Of a DNA stretch of 64,000 nt, positions 59,194-64,000 are shown one piece after another (position 1 is the first letter of the stretch; every line of letters starts with the position of its first letter). The stretch is from Macrostomum hystrix. Its lineage: Eukaryota; Platyhelminthes; Macrostomidae. The position numbers and the translations under genes are program-made. The DNA is taken from NCBI GenBank assembly GCA_950097015.1, contig CATNEN010000001.1:18418501-18482500 (forward strand). The letters are read 5' to 3'. The notes under the pieces are model-generated. The model was not told the DNA's origin. It ran no database searches and worked only from the letters and a program-made list of their open reading frames with translations.

Positions 59194-59664
59194 AGGGGTG
59201 TGTATCTGCCCTGAGCTTTTTATTGTCAGGCAGTGCACACACTCACTGGGCCTAGGTGGTAGGCCCTCAGAGGCGTAGATTGCATGACAAGCCACCAAGC
59301 CTTCTCTCCGCGGCTGCGCCCCAAATGAATGTGACCTCGCCGTTCAATCCAGGGACTTTAGTGCAAGGTGCAGACGCTTAATACCGCATGCTATATGCTC
59401 ACAACTATTGACTGGCTACGTGCAATATGGCCTTTTGAAATTAAATTCTTGTTTTTTGCAATTGCAATCATTAAATTGAGCAAATTCTGAAATATTCTGA
59501 AATTAGCATAGTAGTCGGTTTCTTGGTTTTTACATGCTTGTTCTACCTTCGCTTGTAAAGTACTGTTCCGTTTTTAATTAATAATGGCGAGTGTCATTCG
59601 ATGTCAAAAGACTTCTGATCACATTTCAGCACTAGCAAAGTGCAGCAATTTTTGACCAATCAAA
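58635..59664. other. Spacer between paralogues 3 and 4
   Basis: AT-rich, with a SINE family 1 copy at 59105-59395 and a (ca)n run at 59163-59189. Nothing else recognised. Confidence 0.5.
59105..59395 (-). repeat. tRNA-derived SINE (family 1)
   Basis: Shares ctgcagccagcgaggaggca, cttctctccgcggctgcgcc and aatgaatgtgacctcgccgt blocks with the other copies. The tRNA-like head is degraded. A CA microsatellite (59163-59189) has expanded within the element at the position of acacgctcac in other copies. Confidence 0.75.
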
Positions 59665-60441
59665 ATGGTTAGCCAGCTACAACAGAAGCAGCCAACCTCT
59701 GGCCCATTGGTGATTGGCGTTGGCCTAATGAGAACTGGCACCAATTCGCAGATGAAGGCACTTGAAATCTTGCTTGGCGGTCCGTGCTATCACATGATGG
59801 TCATCATGGGACAGAAGCGGCATCACCTTCAACTCTGGTACAAGGCCTCCAAAGAGGGCCTGACGAAGGAGACGGCCGACAAGATGCTTGGCGGCTTCAG
59901 CGCCTCCACAGACTTTCCAACGGCTCATTTCTATCCGGAACTGATGGAGATTTATCCCGATGCCAAGTTTGTGCTGAGCGTCCGCGAGCCCAAGCGCTGG
60001 GTGGAGAGTGTTCGCGGCACGATCTTTCAGGGCATGAAGGCTATTGGTCGAATGTTGCCGCCCACCCTGTGGCTCTTCGGTCTCACCTACTTCCTGCCTC
60101 TGCATCACAGCGTACTGCAGTCTCGCTTGGGTCTACGGTTTGACATGTCCGACGAAGAGATGATGCAAGTGTTTCATAGGCACACGGAGGCTGTCAAGAG
60201 AACCATTCCGAAGGAGCGCCTGTTGGTGTTCAAAGTGTCGGACGGCTGGGATCCGTTGTGCCAGTTTCTCGGCCTGCCCGTGCCGGATGTTCCATTTCCT
60301 AATGTGAACGATACGGCTCAGTTTAAAAAAGTTGTCCTGCTCATGAACGTGTTTGGCGCGCTGGGTAATTTGGGCTTCTGCTCGGCTGTTGGGGTAGCGG
60401 CGTGGTTCGGCTGCAAGTACTGTCTCCGTAATTTCGCCTGA
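59665..60441 (+). CDS. Sulfotransferase-like P-loop protein (paralogue 4)
   Basis: Intron-less, 258 aa. Motifs: VIGVGLMRTGTNSQMKALEI, GGPCYHM (Pro replaces the usual Arg), PDAKFVLSVREPKRWVESVR (Glu for Asp), DGWDPLC and a C-terminal helix (NLGFCSAVGVAAWFGCKYCL). An acceptor (atcacatttcag) ends 35 nt before the ATG. It is followed by about 600 bp of AT-rich sequence and then the 27-bp array. Confidence 0.8.
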   Translation: MVSQLQQKQPTSGPLVIGVGLMRTGTNSQMKALEILLGGPCYHMMVIMGQKRHHLQLWYKASKEGLTKETADKMLGGFSASTDFPTAHFYPELMEIYPDAKFVLSVREPKRWVESVRGTIFQGMKAIGRMLPPTLWLFGLTYFLPLHHSVLQSRLGLRFDMSDEEMMQVFHRHTEAVKRTIPKERLLVFKVSDGWDPLCQFLGLPVPDVPFPNVNDTAQFKKVVLLMNVFGALGNLGFCSAVGVAAWFGCKYCLRNFA

Positions 60442-61050
60442 TGGCGTCGAAGCCTTCTGATGGCATACTGAGCTTATCCTGTGGAGTTTTTGGCTCGCAT
60501 CAATTTAGTGACTTAACTAAATAAGTAGTGTCGCATGTTTTTCGTTGCTTGATTCTTCCTTGATTGGCTCATTGATTTCGAAGCATAAATGTTCCCCTAT
60601 TTTTATTTTACCTGTCGCTTTTTACAAGTTTAGATTGCAATTTAAAAAAAAAAATACAAAATACTCTTCATTTCTTTTTTTGTCAATGCTTTATCGGTCC
60701 ACTGTGGTTTGATACTCGTAATCGCAGGTAAATTTTCTTGCTGTTTTGCCCACTTTTTTGGCAACTCAAGCATTAGAAAACAGTTATGAATTTCGCTCTT
60801 ACAATTTTATATTATTGCTATAGTTGCTATTCTATGCATTATAGAATCACACCTTATCGGAATATTTATTGATTTAGTTTGCTTAGATTGCTTTGCTTCT
60901 AAAAACGGGTATGTTTGCAATTTTTGTTGTGTCTTTAGCTGTCAAATTAGGCAATAAATTTTACTAAATGCTTTTCCTACTGGTTGAAAGTCTTACATTT
61001 TCGTTCTTTGTCGGAAAATTTTAGTCCGATTCGATTTAGTTAAAGGATAG
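60442..61050. other. AT-rich spacer after paralogue 4
   Basis: Probable 3' UTR and spacer. No gene or repeat was recognised. Confidence 0.5.
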
Positions 61051-62965
61051 CTTCAGGCAGTGAAAGTTGGTCTTTAGTTTCAGGCAGTGAAAGTCTGTCT
61101 TTAGTTTCAGGCAGTGAAGTCTGTCTTTAGTTTCAGGCAGTGAAAGTCTGTCTTTAGTTTCAGGCAGTGATAGTCTGTCTTTAGTTTCAGGCAGTGAAAG
61201 TCTGTCTTTAGTTTCAGGCAGTGATAGTCTGTCTTTAGTTTCAGGCAGTGAAAGTTGGTCTTTAGTTTCAGACAGTGAAAGTCTGTCTTTAGTTTCAGGC
61301 AGTGAAAGTCTGTCTTTAGTTTCAGGCAGTGATAGTCTGTCTTTAGTTTCAGGCAGTGAAAGTCTGTCTTTAGTTTCAGGCAGTGATAGTCTGTCTTTAG
61401 TTTCAGGCAGTGAAAGTTGGTCTGTAGCTTCAGGCAGTTAAAGTCTGTCTTTAGTTTCAGGCAGTGATAGTCTGTCTTTAGTTTCAGGCAGTGAAAGTTG
61501 GTCTGTAGCTTCAGGCAGTGAAAGTCTGTCTTTAGTTTCAGGCAGTGATAGTCTGTCTTTAGTTTCAGGCAGTGAAAGTCTGTCTTTAGTTTCAGGCAGT
61601 GAAAGTCTGTCTTTAGTTTCAGGCAGTGATAGTCTGTCTTTAGTTTCAGGCAGTGATAGTCTGTCTTTAGTTTCAGGCAGTGATAGTCTGTCTGTAGCTT
61701 CAGGCAGTGAAAGTCTGTCTTTAGTTTCAGGCAGTGAAAGTCTGTCTTTAGTTTCAGGCAGTGAAAGTCTGTCTTTAGTTTCAGGCAGTGAAAGTCTGTC
61801 TTTAGTTTCAGGCAGTGAAAGTCTGTCTTTAGTTTCAGGCAGTGAAAGTTGGTCTGTAGCTTCAGGCAGTGAAAGTCTGTCTTTAGTTTCAGGCAGTGAT
61901 AGTCTGTCTTTAGTTTCAGGCAGTGAAAGTCTGTCTTTAGTTTCAGGCAGTGAAAGTCTGTCTTTAGTTTCAGGCAGTGATAGTCTGTCTTTAGTTTCAG
62001 GCAGTGATAGTCTGTCTTTAGTTTCAGGCAGTTAAAGTCTGTCTGTAGCTTCAGGCAGTGAAAGTCTGTCTTTAGTTTCAGGCAGTGAAAGTCTGTCTTT
62101 AGTTTCAGGCAGTGAAAGTCTGTCTTTAGTTTCAGGCAGTGAAAGTCTGTCTTTAGTTTCAGGCAGTGAAAGTCTGTCTTTAGTTTCAGGCAGTTAAAGT
62201 CTGTCTTTAGTTTCAGACAGTGAAAGTCTGTCTTTAGTTTCAGGCAGTGAAAGTCTGTCTTTAGTTTCAGGCAGTGAAAGTCTGTCTTTAGTTTCAGGCA
62301 GTGAAAGTCTGTCTTTAGTTTCAGGCAGTGAAAGTCTGTCTTTAGTTTCAGGCAGTGATAGTCTGTCTTTAGTTTCAGGCAGTGAAAGTTGGTCTGTAGC
62401 TTCAGGCAGTGAAAGTCTGTCTTTAGTTTCAGGCAGTGAAAGTCTGTCTTTAGTTTCAGGCAGTGAAAGTCTGTCTTTAGTTTCAGGCAGTTAAAGTCTG
62501 TCTTTAGTTTCAGACAGTGAAAGTCTGTCTTTAGTTTCAGGCAGTGAAAGTCTGTCTTTAGTTTCAGACAGTGAAAGTCTGTCTTTAGTTTCAGGCAGTG
62601 AAGTCTGTCTTTAGTTTCAGGCAGTGAAAGTCTGTCTTTAGTTTCAGGCAGTGAAAGTCTGTCTTTAGTTTCAGGCAGTGAAAGTCTGTCTTTAGTTTCA
62701 GGCAGTGAAAGTCTGTCTTTAGTTTCAGGCAGTGAAAGTCTGTCTTTAGTTTCAGGCAGTCAAAGTCTGTCTTTAGTTTCAGGCAGTGAAAGTCTGTCTT
62801 TAGTTTCAGGCAGTTAAAGTCTGTCTTTAGTTTCAGGCAGTGAAAGTTGGTCTGTAGCTTCAGGCAGTGAAAGTTGGTCTGTAGCTTCAGGCAGTGAAAG
62901 TTGGTCTGTAGCTCCTGGCAGTGAAAGTTGGTCTGTAGCTCCTGGCAGTGAAAGTTGGTCTGTAG
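61050..62965. repeat. 27-bp minisatellite directly upstream of paralogue 5
   Basis: About 71 copies of cagtgaaagtctgtctttag plus tttcagg, with gtgatag, gttggtctgtagc and gttaaag variants arranged in repeated blocks. In gene sense each unit contains tctttagtttcag|gc, a 3'-splice-site-like sequence. The array ends about 40 bp before the putative acceptor of paralogue 5. Confidence 0.95.
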
Positions 62966-63032
62966 CTTCATGAAGTTGATCCATTTCATTGTATTGCACT
63001 CTCAGGTGATTAGACTGCGAAGACTGTTAGCA

Positions 63033-63809
63033 ATGCAGCGCGTTCTTCAACAGCAGCAGAGCAGCTCCGAGCTGATGGTGATTGGCGCCGGCCTAATGCG
63101 GACTGGCACCAATTCGCAGATGAAAGCGCTGGAGATTCTGTACGGCAGTCGCTGCTACCACATGGAAGTGATTCTCAAGGAGAGACGCCATCATTTCAAG
63201 CTGTGGTACCAAGCTACAATGAATGGCCTGACCAAGGAACTGGCCTACGAAATCTTCGACGGCTTTCGCCTAACCACAGACTTTCCAGCGGCGCATTTCT
63301 ACGAGGAGCTAATGGAGATTTATCCCAACGCCAAGTTCGTGCTCAGTGTTCGCGATCCCAAACAATGGGTAGCCAGTGTTCGCGGCACCGTTTTGATGAT
63401 GAGCAAAGCACTTAACAGTATGCTGCCACCTGTCCGGTGGCTGATGGGCTTGACTTACTTATCGCCAGTGATTGAACTCATTCTGAAACGGCGTCTCGGC
63501 TTTGAGTTCAACATGACAGATGAAGAAATGATTCAGGTGTTCAATCGCCACACCGAAGCTGTGAAGCGGGTCATTCCCGAGGAGCGCCTGTTGGTGTTTC
63601 GAGTGTCAGACGGTTGGGAGCCATTGTGCAAGTTTCTCGGCTTGCCAGTTCCCGAACAGCCGTTTCCCAATGTGAACGACACCGAGCATTTCCAGCGTAG
63701 AACGCGCTTTATTCGCGCAACTGGCGCCGTGCTGAACGTAGCGTTCTGCGCCGCCGTTGGCTCGGCTGTCTGGTTCGGCGCCAAGTCCTGCCTGCGCAGA
63801 TGGGGCTGA
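63033..63809 (+). CDS. Sulfotransferase-like P-loop protein (paralogue 5)
   Basis: Intron-less, 258 aa. Motifs: VIGAGLMRTGTNSQMKALEI, GSRCYHM, PNAKFVLSVRDPKQWVASVR, DGWEPLC and a C-terminal helix (LNVAFCAAVGSAVWFGAKSC) with a short basic end. The frame is open upstream to 62955 and includes another ATG (62970). I chose 63033 because an acceptor (ttgcactctcag, AG at 63004-63005) lies 27 nt before it and because the encoded start length matches the paralogues. Substrate unknown. Confidence 0.8.
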   Translation: MQRVLQQQQSSSELMVIGAGLMRTGTNSQMKALEILYGSRCYHMEVILKERRHHFKLWYQATMNGLTKELAYEIFDGFRLTTDFPAAHFYEELMEIYPNAKFVLSVRDPKQWVASVRGTVLMMSKALNSMLPPVRWLMGLTYLSPVIELILKRRLGFEFNMTDEEMIQVFNRHTEAVKRVIPEERLLVFRVSDGWEPLCKFLGLPVPEQPFPNVNDTEHFQRRTRFIRATGAVLNVAFCAAVGSAVWFGAKSCLRRWG

Positions 63810-64000
63810 AATAATGATGACTATTAGATGGGGCTTCGTGCACTTCTGTATGTCACAGATTTGCTATTGTTCTATTTATTTTATACTCCTACGCCTGTAG
63901 ACTTTTTAACTAGAAATACATTTTCCTCTTTTTCGAAGCTTTCTTCTCTCGATTTACATAACTGAAGAGCATAAAATAGCATAACTTATTTATACAATTG
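63810..64000. other. Downstream of paralogue 5
   Basis: AT-rich. No further gene start is seen before the window ends. Confidence 0.5.

Overview
The window is nuclear DNA from an animal. Genes have GT-AG introns, codons are GC-rich, spacers are AT-rich, and the products are metazoan: a mucin with TSP1 and cystine-knot domains, a Cys-loop receptor, a PLAT-lipoxygenase, and complex I NDUFV1 with a mitochondrial presequence. In all eight genes whose start lies here, a 3' splice site sits 7-35 nt before the ATG. That suggests spliced-leader trans-splicing. With the extreme tandem-repeat load, it points to a lophotrochozoan, possibly a free-living flatworm. That assignment is inference.

Layout: 1-16240 (+) is the 3' part of a giant secreted Thr-rich mucin with a SCO-spondin-like C-terminus. 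Convergent to it, 17930-32344 (-) is a complete 8-exon nicotinic-type channel subunit of 560 aa. It carries a Pro-Ala pore motif, which predicts chloride selectivity. 33.7-38.9 kb is mostly AT-rich spacer with a decayed Mutator-like transposon. 38950-43655 (+) is a complete 6-exon lipoxygenase of 695 aa that appears to lack one conserved iron-ligand His. 44.8-48.3 kb is a 3.5-kb, 22-bp minisatellite. 48471-51504 (+) is 3-exon NDUFV1 (482 aa). 51.6-54.4 kb holds two more minisatellites. 54.7-63.8 kb is a head-to-tail cluster of five single-exon sulfotransferase-like (Sulfotransfer_4 type) genes. Every spliced gene model was checked for reading phase across every junction, and each total coding length is divisible by three.

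The dominant theme is minisatellites. Nearly every long intron, and several regions just upstream of genes, is largely filled by its own tandem array (15-70 bp units). Different genes use unrelated units. Many units, read in the gene's sense, look like splice sites. A three-copy 48-bp array directly duplicates one gene's 3' splice site. Two arrays seem to have grown out of tRNA-derived SINEs, and one 40-bp unit occurs as an inverted pair flanking four exons. I think this link between splice sites, SINEs and minisatellites is the part most worth following up.

The genes look functionally independent; I see no operon or shared pathway apart from the sulfotransferase-like tandem family.
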